A program made the translations under genes and the position numbers. Below, one piece after another: positions 26,033 to 34,148 of a stretch of 64,000 nt of DNA. How positions within the stretch are numbered: position 1 is the first letter of the stretch; every line of letters starts with the position of its first letter. The stretch spans positions 871,501 to 935,500 of the forward strand of contig NZ_CP150304.1 of assembly GCF_037992945.1 (NCBI RefSeq). The letters are read 5' to 3'. The notes beneath the pieces are model-generated. The model saw only the letters and a list, made by a program, of their open reading frames with translations, ran no database searches and was not told where the DNA came from. The stretch is from Peribacillus sp. FSL E2-0218. Lineage in GTDB: Bacteria > Bacillota > Bacilli > Bacillales > DSM-1321.

Positions 26033-26883
26033 TGTGGAAGAAAAAGTCTTACTTCGTCGTAAGCCTGAGCCTTTTAATCGCCTGTGCAGTTTGGAGCCAA
26101 ATGGGCGCGTTTTTGGTGCATATCCTTTTTGGGGTGAATATTAAAGCAAATTTCTTTAAATTTTGCTTTAGTCTATTCAAGGAAGGGACAGTATACTATT
26201 TTGCTGTCATCACCTTGCTCAATATTGTAATTGCCCACAGTGTTTTGAACACGATATTCAAAATTGCAGAGCAGTTTCTCCTATCGAGGAAGCTTATACA
26301 AAAGCTATCCGTCGCCAAAAACGATGAAAAGACAACGTCGATGAATGAGAAATTCAAACACGTCAACAACAAAATCTTAGTGGTGAACACAGATGAACCT
26401 CTTGCCTTTACGGTTGGATTCAGACATCCGTTCATTGTTTTCAGTACCGGTTTATTGGCATTATTGGACGTTGACGAGCTAGAAGCGGTGGTGGAACACG
26501 AATCCTTTCACCAAAAATATTATCACCCATTAGTAATCTTTATCCTGCAGTTGATTTCTCAAGCATTATGGTTCGTCCCACTGACAAAATGGTGTTATAA
26601 GAATTACAAAATAATGAGTGAATTATTAGCTGATGAACATGCGATAAATAAAATGGGGACAGAATTAAGCATAAGTGCAGCATTGTTGAAGTTAATCAAA
26701 TATTGCTGCGCTGATAATACCGCTCCTGTCCGTGTTCACTTTTCCAATGAAGCAGTCAATTATCGGCTCATGCAACTAGTCGATCCGCATGAAACCATTC
26801 CATTGAGGGCTGATTTCACTACGATTTTTGTATCTATATATGTTTTGCTTATACTGTTGGGTATGACGATAGTGATTGTCTGA
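26029..26883 (+). CDS. Short M56-family membrane metalloprotease (BlaR1-like, no sensor domain)
   Basis: 284 residues, less than half the length of BlaR1/MecR1 (about 585-600). Membrane segments lie at about residues 9-30, 47-72, 160-180 and 262-283. The zinc motif HESFH is at about 157-161, with the third ligand in ELLADEHA at about 199. The extracellular penicillin-binding sensor domain is absent, and only about 85 residues follow the active site. By analogy it cleaves or releases the co-encoded BlaI-type repressor, but the signal must come through the membrane part or another partner. Confidence 0.88.
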   Translation: MMWKKKSYFVVSLSLLIACAVWSQMGAFLVHILFGVNIKANFFKFCFSLFKEGTVYYFAVITLLNIVIAHSVLNTIFKIAEQFLLSRKLIQKLSVAKNDEKTTSMNEKFKHVNNKILVVNTDEPLAFTVGFRHPFIVFSTGLLALLDVDELEAVVEHESFHQKYYHPLVIFILQLISQALWFVPLTKWCYKNYKIMSELLADEHAINKMGTELSISAALLKLIKYCCADNTAPVRVHFSNEAVNYRLMQLVDPHETIPLRADFTTIFVSIYVLLILLGMTIVIV

Positions 26884-26910
26884 TGACTTTCACTTGATTT
26901 TTTTGGATTA

Positions 26911-26933
26911 TTACACTACACTTCGTAGTGTAA
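26911..26933. promoter_or_regulatory. BlaI-type operator 2, before the DoxX gene
   Basis: TTACACTAC-ACTTC-GTAGTGTAA is a 9-base inverted repeat with the same core spacing (CACTAC-N5-GTAGTG) as operator 1. It is 23 bases before the DoxX start, so the same repressor probably controls both units. Confidence 0.85.
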
Positions 26934-26955
26934 ATTGAGATAAAGGAGATGTCAC

Positions 26956-27384
26956 ATGAATAAACAAGAAATCGGTACGTTTTTATTAAGAGTAATGCTG
27001 GGTGCTACTTTTTTTATGCATGGTCTGTCAAAATTCCAAGGTGGATTGGATAACATCTCAGGATGGTTTCAAAGTATCGGCATTCCGGGATTTATGGCTT
27101 ATGTAGTTGCTACAATTGAATTGGCTGGGGGGTTAGCTTTAATTGCAGGGCTTGGCACAAGAGTAATCTCTGTTCTCCTTGTTTTCATCATGGCGGGTGC
27201 AATTATTTATGTGAAACTTCCGGCAGGTTTTATGGGGAATGAGGAAGGGGCGGGATTCGAAATGGACCTTGTCCTCATGGTGATTGCCCTTCACTTAGTC
27301 TTGAATGGAAGCCGATTGATGTCATTGGACTCTAAATTACCTACCTATAAAAAAGGACAAGATTCTAAATCCATTGCTAGTTAA
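26956..27384 (+). CDS. DoxX family membrane protein
   Basis: 142 residues with four hydrophobic helices. The DoxX pattern is clear: LLRVMLGATFFMHGLSKFQG at the first helix, GIPGFMAYVVATIELAGGLA in the middle, and FEMDLVLMVIALHLVLNGS at the last. AAAGGAG precedes the ATG at 26956. Family members are associated with thiol or redox stress complexes (for example with Sod and SseA in mycobacteria) or quinone chemistry, but a Bacillus function is not established. It is 72 bases after the M56 gene with its own BlaI-type operator. Confidence 0.9.
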   Translation: MNKQEIGTFLLRVMLGATFFMHGLSKFQGGLDNISGWFQSIGIPGFMAYVVATIELAGGLALIAGLGTRVISVLLVFIMAGAIIYVKLPAGFMGNEEGAGFEMDLVLMVIALHLVLNGSRLMSLDSKLPTYKKGQDSKSIAS

Positions 27385-27434
27385 AGATATGCCATAGAAA
27401 GAGAACGTGGAGTGTATATAGAGAAGCAGGAGTT

Positions 27435-27490
27435 GTGCATAGGATCATCATCCAAAGAGGATGATGATCCTATGCACACCTTTTTTTTAT
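27435..27490 (+). terminator. Strong, probably bidirectional terminator
   Basis: A perfect 19-base stem (27435-27453 pairing with 27459-27477, loop AAAGA) is followed by ACCTTTTTTTT. It separates the DoxX gene from the convergent small ORF at 27506-27730. Confidence 0.9.
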
Positions 27491-27505
27491 GGGATCAAAA
27501 AAATA

Positions 27506-27730
27506 TCAATTCCATTGCATTTTTTTAAGATATTTCGGCGCCTTCTTGATTCCTTCCGTTCCGATGAAACTGCCAATGCTCGCGATCAATACGCTGGATG
27601 AAATGAACTTGACTGTGAAATAAATTCCGGTCCCAACAATCAGGTCCAGTAGGAAAAACCTTTTTATTGTTGAGCCAGTTATTACATAAAAGACGATTTG
27701 ACTATCCTTCCCCATATCCAGCAATGTCAC
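27506..27730 (-). CDS. Small hypothetical membrane protein
   Basis: 74 residues from a GTG; an internal ATG six codons later (27713-27715) is an alternative. The middle is hydrophobic (FFLLDLIVGTGIYFTVKF, SSSVLIASIGSFIGT), suggesting one or two membrane helices, and the end is basic (KKAPKYLKK). No family was recognised. The ribosome site (GAGTAGGA) is weak and too close to the GTG. It converges on the strong terminator shared with DoxX, which is mild support. Confidence 0.45.
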   Translation of the reverse strand: MTLLDMGKDSQIVFYVITGSTIKRFFLLDLIVGTGIYFTVKFISSSVLIASIGSFIGTEGIKKAPKYLKKMQWN

Positions 27731-27889
27731 ATCCTACTCTTTTTCTAAAAGGTATGACAAAGAGAGTTTGTCCTATTCACCTGCATTCCTGATGTTTTAG
27801 TGAATTGCAATTTTATTTTTATGCAGGTTTTATTGATGGTAAATCGAATGATTAAAAGGGATGGATTAAACAAAAAATGAGGTGTAAGC

Positions 27890-28408
27890 TTGCAGCTATT
27901 ATTAATTAGACATGGTGAGTCAGAAGACGATTTCCTTGAAGAAGATCATCAAGGAACGACAGATTTACCCTTAACCTCCAATGGAATTGAACAAGTGAAA
28001 AAAATGTGCAGACGCGTATCTGTTGAGTTTCCACCCGATTTCGTATGGTCAAGTACCTTGCTTCGTGCTAGTGAGACTGCAGAAATGTTATCCGATACCA
28101 TTAAATGTCCGGTGTCATTTCTGGACGATTTAAGAGAAAGGCAAGAGGCGGAGAGTGAAGTTGATTTCACAATGCGGGCTCAACGTGTCTTATCCGTTAT
28201 TAAAGAGAACCGTGCAAACTATAAAAGGATTGCTGTCATTTCCCACGGAGGAATGATAACAAACTTGATTGCAAGGTTTCTGCAAGTACCACACGAAATG
28301 AATGATATATGGTTCGTTTCCAATAATACAGGCATACATCTTCTTGAATATACGGAACATCCATATAAGCTTATAAGGTTTATAAACAGTACCAGTCATC
28401 TGGATTAA
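27890..28408 (+). CDS. Histidine phosphatase family protein (phosphoglycerate mutase-like)
   Basis: 172 residues from TTG 27890, 5 bases after ATGAGGTG. The phosphate pocket LLIRHGESE is at residues 4-12 with the catalytic His8; SSTLLRASETAEML carries the conserved Arg and Glu, and the second His is in AVISHGGMITNL. This is a complete single-domain phosphatase of the cobC/GpmB type acting in the cytoplasm. The substrate is unknown. It lies 67 bases before a NUDIX gene in the same direction. Confidence 0.9.
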   Translation: MQLLLIRHGESEDDFLEEDHQGTTDLPLTSNGIEQVKKMCRRVSVEFPPDFVWSSTLLRASETAEMLSDTIKCPVSFLDDLRERQEAESEVDFTMRAQRVLSVIKENRANYKRIAVISHGGMITNLIARFLQVPHEMNDIWFVSNNTGIHLLEYTEHPYKLIRFINSTSHLD

Positions 28409-28475
28409 TGGAACCGCCAGTTGAGATGCATGGGGGTACCTTTAGTGATTGATTAATAATTGGCGGTGATGACGG

Positions 28476-29093
28476 ATGGAACCGAAATGGCTTGAATGGG
28501 CGAAACAGCTTCAATCGATTGCCCAGGCGGGATTAGCGTATTCAAAAGATGTTTATGATTTGGAGAGATTCGAAGCATTAAGAAATATAAGCATTGAAAT
28601 ATTGTCGCAGCAAACGGAATTGGATATGGCCGTAATAAAGGATCTGTTCGCAAACGAAACGGGTTATGCAACTCCAAAAGTGGACATCAGGGCTGCGGTC
28701 TTCAAGGATAATAAAATATTAATGGTAAGGGAAAAAACCGATGATCGTTGGGCATTACCGGGTGGTTGGGCTGATATCGGGTATACTCCGGGTGAAGTCG
28801 CAGTTAAGGAAGTGAAAGAAGAATCAGGATTTGATGTAAAAGCCGTTAGGCTGCTGGGGGTCCTTGATAAGAAGTGCCATCCGCATCCGCCCTCTCCTTA
28901 TCACGTTTATAAAATATTCATTCAATGTGAAGTGATTGGCGGTCAGCCACGGGAGGGTGTGGAAACAAGCGCAGTCGGTTTTTTTGCTGAAAATGCACTA
29001 CCGGTGTTATCCATAGAGCGGAATACACAAGCACAAATCGATATGGCTTTTAAGAGTGTAAGGAAACCAGATCGACCCATCTACTTTGATTAA
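28476..29093 (+). CDS. NUDIX hydrolase with N-terminal helical domain
   Basis: 205 residues. The first 60 residues form the helical domain typical of ADP-ribose-pyrophosphatase-like NUDIX proteins of Bacilli (WLEWAKQLQSIAQAGLAYSK). The NUDIX box lies in GGWADIGYTPGEVAVKEVKE then ESGFD (about residues 108-132). The first Glu of GX5E is Tyr here, as is common in this subfamily, and the metal-binding EVKEE is intact. The likely role is hydrolysis of a nucleoside diphosphate-linked compound. Confidence 0.88.
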   Translation: MEPKWLEWAKQLQSIAQAGLAYSKDVYDLERFEALRNISIEILSQQTELDMAVIKDLFANETGYATPKVDIRAAVFKDNKILMVREKTDDRWALPGGWADIGYTPGEVAVKEVKEESGFDVKAVRLLGVLDKKCHPHPPSPYHVYKIFIQCEVIGGQPREGVETSAVGFFAENALPVLSIERNTQAQIDMAFKSVRKPDRPIYFD

Positions 29094-30039
29094 ACCGCAT
29101 TGTATTTGTTTTTAAGAAAGGAATCATTTTGGCGTAATTGGGAAGTGAAGGATTAATGGGGAAACGTGTCGGGAGTGGCAGCAACGAAACCAAATATAGC
29201 GGCGGAGAAGGAAGAAATACTTTTTACTATGCAGAAAAGGGGTTTAGAGGATCGATATGTCGCGGGCCTTTCAAAACAGCATTGTTCGAACGTTCGAACT
29301 TGAACTGGAAAAATCTTGTTAATTATACCTTCTGACGTAAATCCCCTGAAAATGATAGTAGAATCATGATTGACAAGGTGAGGCCGCAGAAAAGTGGCTA
29401 CTATACTTGAGCGCAGTTGATGATGAAGAACCGGCAGAGCTTATAAAAAAAGGCTCCAATATGTTCCGTTTACAAGAGGTGAAATTTAGCCTTTTGGTGG
29501 AATATGGAACGACGGTGTATCCCTGGATATATCACACGGACAACCTCAATTTCATAGCACATTGGATAGGATGTCACAAAAGGATTGGAAATTGGTTTGC
29601 TGTGTTAGTATTAATAAAGGGCCGCCAGATGGTGGCCTTTTGAATGTGCGATTGTATCCGTTTTCTTAAATAAAAATGTTATAATAGTAATCAGATTCAT
29701 GGATTTATGAATCGAACACGTATGTTGATACAAAGAAAGCTCGCGTAACGGGTACAAATCAAGCGAAGGAAACTCGAGGAGCAACTGAAATGTATCAGGA
29801 TTTGGCTAGATCGGTTCCATCGAGAAAGTTTAAAATTGGTGCATAATGGTAATATATATTAAGGTAAGGAAACCGATTGAAAGAAAATGCATTTCAATAA
29901 GATCTTTCACGGACTGGCGGCGCTTGAGTTTTAGGGAGTGCGGCAATGTGTAAGGCAGTTTTTTCTTGCTTAAATTCATTACCTCATCAAACTAAATTTT
30001 AGCAATATAGTAATAGTAGTTATTTTATTCTATTAACAA
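29094..30039. other. 946-base intergenic stretch with weak coding remnants
   Basis: No confident gene. Two open frames at 29138-29335 and 29407-29643 have no ribosome site and unnatural composition and were set aside. A hairpin AAGGGCCGCCA-GA-TGGTGGCCTTTT at 29617-29642 looks like a terminator. A frame of 51 sense codons is open from 29691 to the stop at 29846 and contains a small start ATG TAT CAG preceded by GAGGAG; it may be the remnant of a lost gene. Nothing is recognised in 29850-30030. Confidence 0.4.
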
Positions 30040-30067
30040 TTGTATTACACTATTATAGGGGTATAAT
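30040..30067 (+). promoter_or_regulatory. Putative sigma-A promoter of mqo
   Basis: TTGTAT (30040-30045) and TATAAT (30062-30067) are 16 bases apart. The roughly 100-base leader that follows carries the inverted repeat GTGTGACTAAGTCAC and GC-rich complementary pieces (GGTGTGACGCC, GGAGCGCC), so the mRNA leader is structured. Confidence 0.6.
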
Positions 30068-30172
30068 TGAGACAGAAAAGGTGTGTGACTAAGTCACGCC
30101 TTGACTTGGTGTGACGCCTATGCAGGAGCGCCTACATCCTTTCTGCAAAAATAGGGAGTGAGGAAGGTTAAA

Positions 30173-31678
30173 ATGAGCAACAGAGAAACTAAAACAGACG
30201 TCATCTTAATTGGCGCCGGAATCATGAGTGCCACTTTGGGGACACTTCTGAAAGAATTAGTACCGGCATGGGATATCAAAGTGTTTGAGAAGCTTGAAAG
30301 CGCGGGAGAGGAAAGCTCTAACGAGTGGAACAATGCGGGAACGGGGCACGCAGCCCTGTGTGAGCTAAACTACACAACTGAAAGACCGGACGGATCTATA
30401 GATATTAGCAAAGCCATTAAAATCAATGAACAATTTCAGCTTTCAACCCAGTTTTGGTCGTATCTTGTTAACCGGAAGCTGATAAAAAATCCAGAGGACT
30501 TTATCATGCCATTGCCACATATGAGTATGGTACAAGGAGATAAAGATATAACGTTCTTAAAGAAACGTTTTGAAGCATTATCAAACAATCCATTGTTCAA
30601 AGGAATGGAATTTTCCGAAGACCCAGCAAAGCTGATGGAATGGATTCCGCTTATCATGCAAGATCGTCAATCGAAAGAAGCGATAGCGGCAACGAAGATC
30701 GACACTGGAACGGATGTCAACTTTGGCGCTTTGACGAATATGCTGTTCGATCACTTAAAGACGAAAAACGTCGATATCAAATATAAACATAGTGTGGATA
30801 ATATGAAACGGACTGACGATGGCTCATGGGAATTAAAAGTGCGTAATGTCGATAACGGCAACGTCGAACACCATACGGCCAAGTTCGTCTTTATCGGCGG
30901 CGGGGGCGGAAGCCTGCATTTACTGCAAAAATCCGGCATTCCTGAAGGAAAACACATCGGCGGATTCCCGGTAAGCGGCATTTTCATGGTTTGCAATAAT
31001 CCAGAAGTTGTTGCACAGCATAATGCAAAAGTTTACGGAAAAGCTAAGGTCGGTGCTCCGCCAATGTCTGTTCCGCATCTGGATACACGCTTTATCGACA
31101 ATAAAAAATCGTTGCTATTTGGACCATTTGCCGGCTTCTCTCCGAAGTTCCTAAAAACAGGTTCCATGCTCGATTTAGTCACATCGGTTAAACCAAATAA
31201 TCTTTTAACCATGCTGGCAGCAGGCGCAAAAGAAATGTCATTGACAAAATACCTGATCCAGCAAGTCATGTTATCGAAAGAACAGCGCATGGAAGAGTTA
31301 AAAGAATTCATTCCGAATGCCAAAAGCGAGGATTGGGATTTAGTGGTCGCTGGACAACGTGTGCAGGTCATCAAAGACACTGCTGAAGGCGGCAAAGGGA
31401 CGCTTCAATTCGGTACGGAGGTCGTTAGTGCCGCTGATGGATCGATTGCAGCATTATTGGGAGCTTCTCCAGGTGCTTCCACTGCCGTGCACGTCATGCT
31501 TGAGGTATTCAAAAAATGCTTCCCGCAACATATCGAAGAGTGGGAGCCAAAACTAAAAGAAATGATTCCTTCTTATGGAATGTCACTTATGGATAATCCA
31601 GAGCTTCTGAATGAGGTTCATTCTTCAACAGCCGAGGCGCTTGGACTAAGCAAAAAAAAAGAATTAGCTTATAGTTAA
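30173..31678 (+). CDS. mqo: Malate:quinone oxidoreductase
   Basis: 501 residues from ATG 30173, 7 bases after GAGGAAGG; the in-frame GTG at 30158 lies before that site. The FAD-binding loop is VILIGAGIMSATLGTLL (about residues 10-26). The Mqo family features follow: FEKLESAGEESSNEWNNAGTG (split here as two runs, about 43-63), HAALCELNYT, VFIGGGGGSLHLLQKSGIPE, and PGASTAVHVMLEVF near the end. It is a membrane-associated flavoenzyme that oxidises L-malate and passes electrons to menaquinone, bypassing NAD-linked malate dehydrogenase in the TCA cycle. It is monocistronic with a strong terminator. Confidence 0.96.
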   Translation: MSNRETKTDVILIGAGIMSATLGTLLKELVPAWDIKVFEKLESAGEESSNEWNNAGTGHAALCELNYTTERPDGSIDISKAIKINEQFQLSTQFWSYLVNRKLIKNPEDFIMPLPHMSMVQGDKDITFLKKRFEALSNNPLFKGMEFSEDPAKLMEWIPLIMQDRQSKEAIAATKIDTGTDVNFGALTNMLFDHLKTKNVDIKYKHSVDNMKRTDDGSWELKVRNVDNGNVEHHTAKFVFIGGGGGSLHLLQKSGIPEGKHIGGFPVSGIFMVCNNPEVVAQHNAKVYGKAKVGAPPMSVPHLDTRFIDNKKSLLFGPFAGFSPKFLKTGSMLDLVTSVKPNNLLTMLAAGAKEMSLTKYLIQQVMLSKEQRMEELKEFIPNAKSEDWDLVVAGQRVQVIKDTAEGGKGTLQFGTEVVSAADGSIAALLGASPGASTAVHVMLEVFKKCFPQHIEEWEPKLKEMIPSYGMSLMDNPELLNEVHSSTAEALGLSKKKELAYS

Positions 31679-31697
31679 TTTTTGGAAATAAATACCG

Positions 31698-31737
31698 GAA
31701 CCTTCAATCGTAAGTGGATTGAAGGTTCTTTTTTTGC
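31698..31737 (+). terminator. Intrinsic terminator after mqo
   Basis: A 12-base perfect stem GAACCTTCAATC / GATTGAAGGTTC (31698-31709, 31717-31728) followed by seven T. Confidence 0.9.
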
Positions 31738-31857
31738 ATTAACGTCATTTCCAGAAATAGTTGATTATTAGTAAAAGCCTTACATGGATGATGAAGTGAC
31801 TTGAGTAAACAAGGCAGGGATATACAAGCGAATTGGTTGAAATATTTTATTATACGG

Positions 31858-31894
31858 TTGATTATCTCTCTAAATAGACATATCATATTGATAT
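31858..31894 (+). promoter_or_regulatory. Promoter and palindromic operator of the PadR-MFS operon
   Basis: TTGATT (31858-31863) and TATCAT (31881-31886) are 17 bases apart. A palindrome ATATCA-TAT-TGATAT (31880-31894) covers the -10, a good place for autorepression by the PadR protein encoded downstream. Confidence 0.55.
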
Positions 31895-31926
31895 ATCATG
31901 GTTATATGAGGAAAGGGTGGGTTGAG

Positions 31927-32529
31927 TTGTCAATTGAGCAATCGATTCTTGCTGTATTAAGCTTTTGGCCCAGCACAGGATACAATATTAAAGCAGAATT
32001 TGAGCATAAAGCTGCCGGCCTATACTGGGGAATGAGTTATGGGAGTATTTATCCGAAATTAAAGAAGTTAGAAGAAGAAGGGCTTGTTCATCCCATTGAA
32101 CAAGAAGAAGGGGGACGAAAAAAGAAACTTTATGAACTTACCGCAAAAGGGTGGCAGGAGTTTGAAAACTGGCTGCAGCTCCCGCCTGCCTATCCCATTA
32201 TAAGAGATGAATTGTTAATGAAGATGTCCACTTGGCATGAAGATATGGAAAGCTCAATATTAATCAGTCATCTCCTAAAAAGAAAAGAGAAGACCGAAGA
32301 TTTGCTTGGATTTGTAAAAGATTGGCCCACTAATGGTATTTCTTACATCAGTGATGTTGGCATGTTGTCCATTCGCTATTCTGAATTACGGCTTGAGGCT
32401 GAGTTAAAGTGGATAGAAGAATCCATACATGCATTGGAAAATAATCACCTTCCAAAAGGTCAGGATCCAAATGGAAACACTGAAAAACTGCTAGCAAGAC
32501 GAAGAGGCCAAAGCGTAAAGGGGAAGTAA
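31927..32529 (+). CDS. PadR family transcriptional regulator
   Basis: 200 residues from TTG 31927, placed 6 bases after AAAGGGTGGG. The frame is open upstream to 31801, but that would run through the promoter. The winged-helix domain begins at once: ILAVLSFWPSTGYNIKAEF, YGSIYPKLKKLEEEGLV, KKKLYELTAKGWQEF. The C-terminal helices (about residues 110-180) form the Vir-type dimerisation domain. PadR proteins repress adjacent transporter or detoxification genes. An MFS exporter follows after 3 bases, so this is a regulator-exporter pair. Confidence 0.9.
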   Translation: MSIEQSILAVLSFWPSTGYNIKAEFEHKAAGLYWGMSYGSIYPKLKKLEEEGLVHPIEQEEGGRKKKLYELTAKGWQEFENWLQLPPAYPIIRDELLMKMSTWHEDMESSILISHLLKRKEKTEDLLGFVKDWPTNGISYISDVGMLSIRYSELRLEAELKWIEESIHALENNHLPKGQDPNGNTEKLLARRRGQSVKGK

Positions 32530-32532
32530 CAT

Positions 32533-33798
32533 ATGAAAGCTGGGGTATTTGAGCCTTTGAAATTTCGTCCATTTCGATCATTATTCGGAGCTCAGCTATT
32601 TTCGGATCTGGGTAACTGGCTTGATTTTATTGCTTTACAAGTCATTGTTGCTTATCATTGGGGGCTGGATGAAACAGCCATCGCCGCAGTGATCATTACA
32701 TTGGGGCTTCCTTGGGTCATAATAGGTCCCTTTGCAAGTGTATTTGTCGATCGCCTACCCAAAAAGCAAATGATGATCATTTGTTTGTTTTTAAGAATCA
32801 CGTTTGTCGGAGGGATGTTTCTTGCCCCTAACCTTTCTATGCTTTTAATATTTGTATTCTTGAAAGGAACGGTCTCGGCCATTTACGATCCTGCGAGACA
32901 AAGTGTGATTAGGTTTACGGTACCTGACGACTTTCTTCCTGAGGCGGTAACACTTAGCCAGCTTTCCGTTAATTCGATGAAAATCATTGGTCCTGCATTA
33001 GGGGGAGGCCTCATATTTTTGTTTGGAACAAAAAGTCCATTTTTATTTGAAGCTGCAGGTTTTTTCATCGCCATTTTGTTTTTATTAACTCTTCCCAACA
33101 TGGATGAAAAAGAACATCTTGCTGAAAATAAAAAAAGGGATGACGGACATTATTGGAAAGAACTATTGGAGGGCATTAAGCACATTTCACATACCCCAAT
33201 ATTAAAAAGCTCAGTTATCCTCTCCTCTGTAGCATTTTTTATCATTTTCCTGTACGACGGACTGTTTGTATTTATTGCGCAAAATCTAGGTTTCACGAAA
33301 GGGAATTTTGGATTGCTGATCAGTGCTGTAGGTTTAGGAAGTGTGGCAGGCTCTTTATTAATGGGCAGCTGGACTCATTGGAAAAGAAAACCGATTCATT
33401 TGATGTCAATTGCATTTCTTTTTAGCGGATCATTAATCATCATAATGGGCCTTGGTGGTATGGAAATTGTACAGCTTCCCGTTTTAGCCTGGGTGATTGG
33501 CGCATTCTTCCTTGGTTTCATGGGTTCAGGTGAGTCTGTCCCCTATGGATTTATTTTACAATCGGAGACACCTAAGCAAATGATGGGAAGAGTCTCAGCT
33601 GCGTCCACCTCAGTACAAACCTTCTCCATGCTTATTGCCCCTGCTTTGGGATCACTTCTCGCCAAGTGGCTCGGAGTTTCTTTTGTCTTGATGGGAGCAG
33701 GAGGGGCAACCTGCTTATTGGGAGCTTTTGTCCTCATCTTTATCGTGAGAAGAATCAGCGTTCAAAAAGAAATTCGCGAAGAACGATTCCAGGCTTAA
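32533..33798 (+). CDS. MFS transporter (12 TM, MFS_3/enterobactin-exporter-like)
   Basis: 421 residues with about 12 membrane helices. The opening FRPFRSLFGAQLFSDLGNWL, the motif-A-like loop GPFASVFVDRLPKKQMM (about residues 64-80) and IYDPARQSVIRFTVPDDFLP (about 117-136) are typical of the MFS_3 group of macrolide or siderophore exporters. AAAGGGGAAG lies just before the ATG. It is translationally close to the PadR gene, so the pair probably handles an inducing drug or metabolite. Confidence 0.9.
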   Translation: MKAGVFEPLKFRPFRSLFGAQLFSDLGNWLDFIALQVIVAYHWGLDETAIAAVIITLGLPWVIIGPFASVFVDRLPKKQMMIICLFLRITFVGGMFLAPNLSMLLIFVFLKGTVSAIYDPARQSVIRFTVPDDFLPEAVTLSQLSVNSMKIIGPALGGGLIFLFGTKSPFLFEAAGFFIAILFLLTLPNMDEKEHLAENKKRDDGHYWKELLEGIKHISHTPILKSSVILSSVAFFIIFLYDGLFVFIAQNLGFTKGNFGLLISAVGLGSVAGSLLMGSWTHWKRKPIHLMSIAFLFSGSLIIIMGLGGMEIVQLPVLAWVIGAFFLGFMGSGESVPYGFILQSETPKQMMGRVSAASTSVQTFSMLIAPALGSLLAKWLGVSFVLMGAGGATCLLGAFVLIFIVRRISVQKEIREERFQA

Positions 33799-33874
33799 AA
33801 CGTTTTTTTATGGTGCAATCAGTTTGGGAGTCCCGCCGATTCATAAAAAAGGCGAATTCCCTGTCATTGGTTCA

Positions 33875-34120
33875 TTGCGATATTTGTTCATAAGTGTTAA
33901 AATTTAATTAACTATAAATGGAAAGGGATGATGGGTGGACGATGGATAACTAATCTTATTTTTAGATTTTGAAATGTAATATTTCGAATGATAATAATAT
34001 AGGATTAGTCTGCCCATTTTTCCATCATCTCTTGAGCTATTTAGAGCTGTAAAGCGAGATAGCTTATTTCAGTGCGGTAAATGAGACTAATCCTTCCAAA
34101 ATAATTGGGAGGATTTTTTT
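33875..34120 (+). promoter_or_regulatory. vmlR leader: promoter, leader ORF and attenuator hairpins
   Basis: A promoter TTGCGA (33875-33880) - 17 - TAAAAT (33898-33903) is followed by a leader with short ORFs. GGATTAGTCT with its flanking A (34001-34011) pairs over 11 bases with AGACTAATCCT (34084-34094). The second half of that arm, AATCCTTCC (34089-34097), also pairs with GGGAGGATT (34107-34115) to make a terminator with a U run (34114-34120). The two structures exclude each other. A further pairing, GATGATGG (33927-33934) with CCATCATC (34022-34029), links the leader ORF start to this switch. This is the layout of antibiotic-responsive ribosome-mediated attenuation known for ABC-F genes. 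Confidence 0.7.
33928..33972 (+). CDS. Possible vmlR leader peptide (14 residues)
   Basis: ATGATG at 33928 opens MMGGRWITNLIFRF and stop, after GGAAAGGG. An alternative mini-ORF in another frame, ATG GAT AAC TAA (33942-33953), encodes only Met-Asp-Asn after GGGTGG. Either could position a stalled ribosome to favour the antiterminator hairpin. Which is translated cannot be decided by eye. Confidence 0.4.
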   Translation: MMGGRWITNLIFRF

Positions 34121-34148
34121 ATTCTCCCTACAAAAAGGGTGGATTCGA

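Noticed and set aside
29138..29643. Two open frames of 65 and 78 residues in the 29-30 kb gap
   Set aside because: No ribosome sites, odd composition and no recognisable domain.
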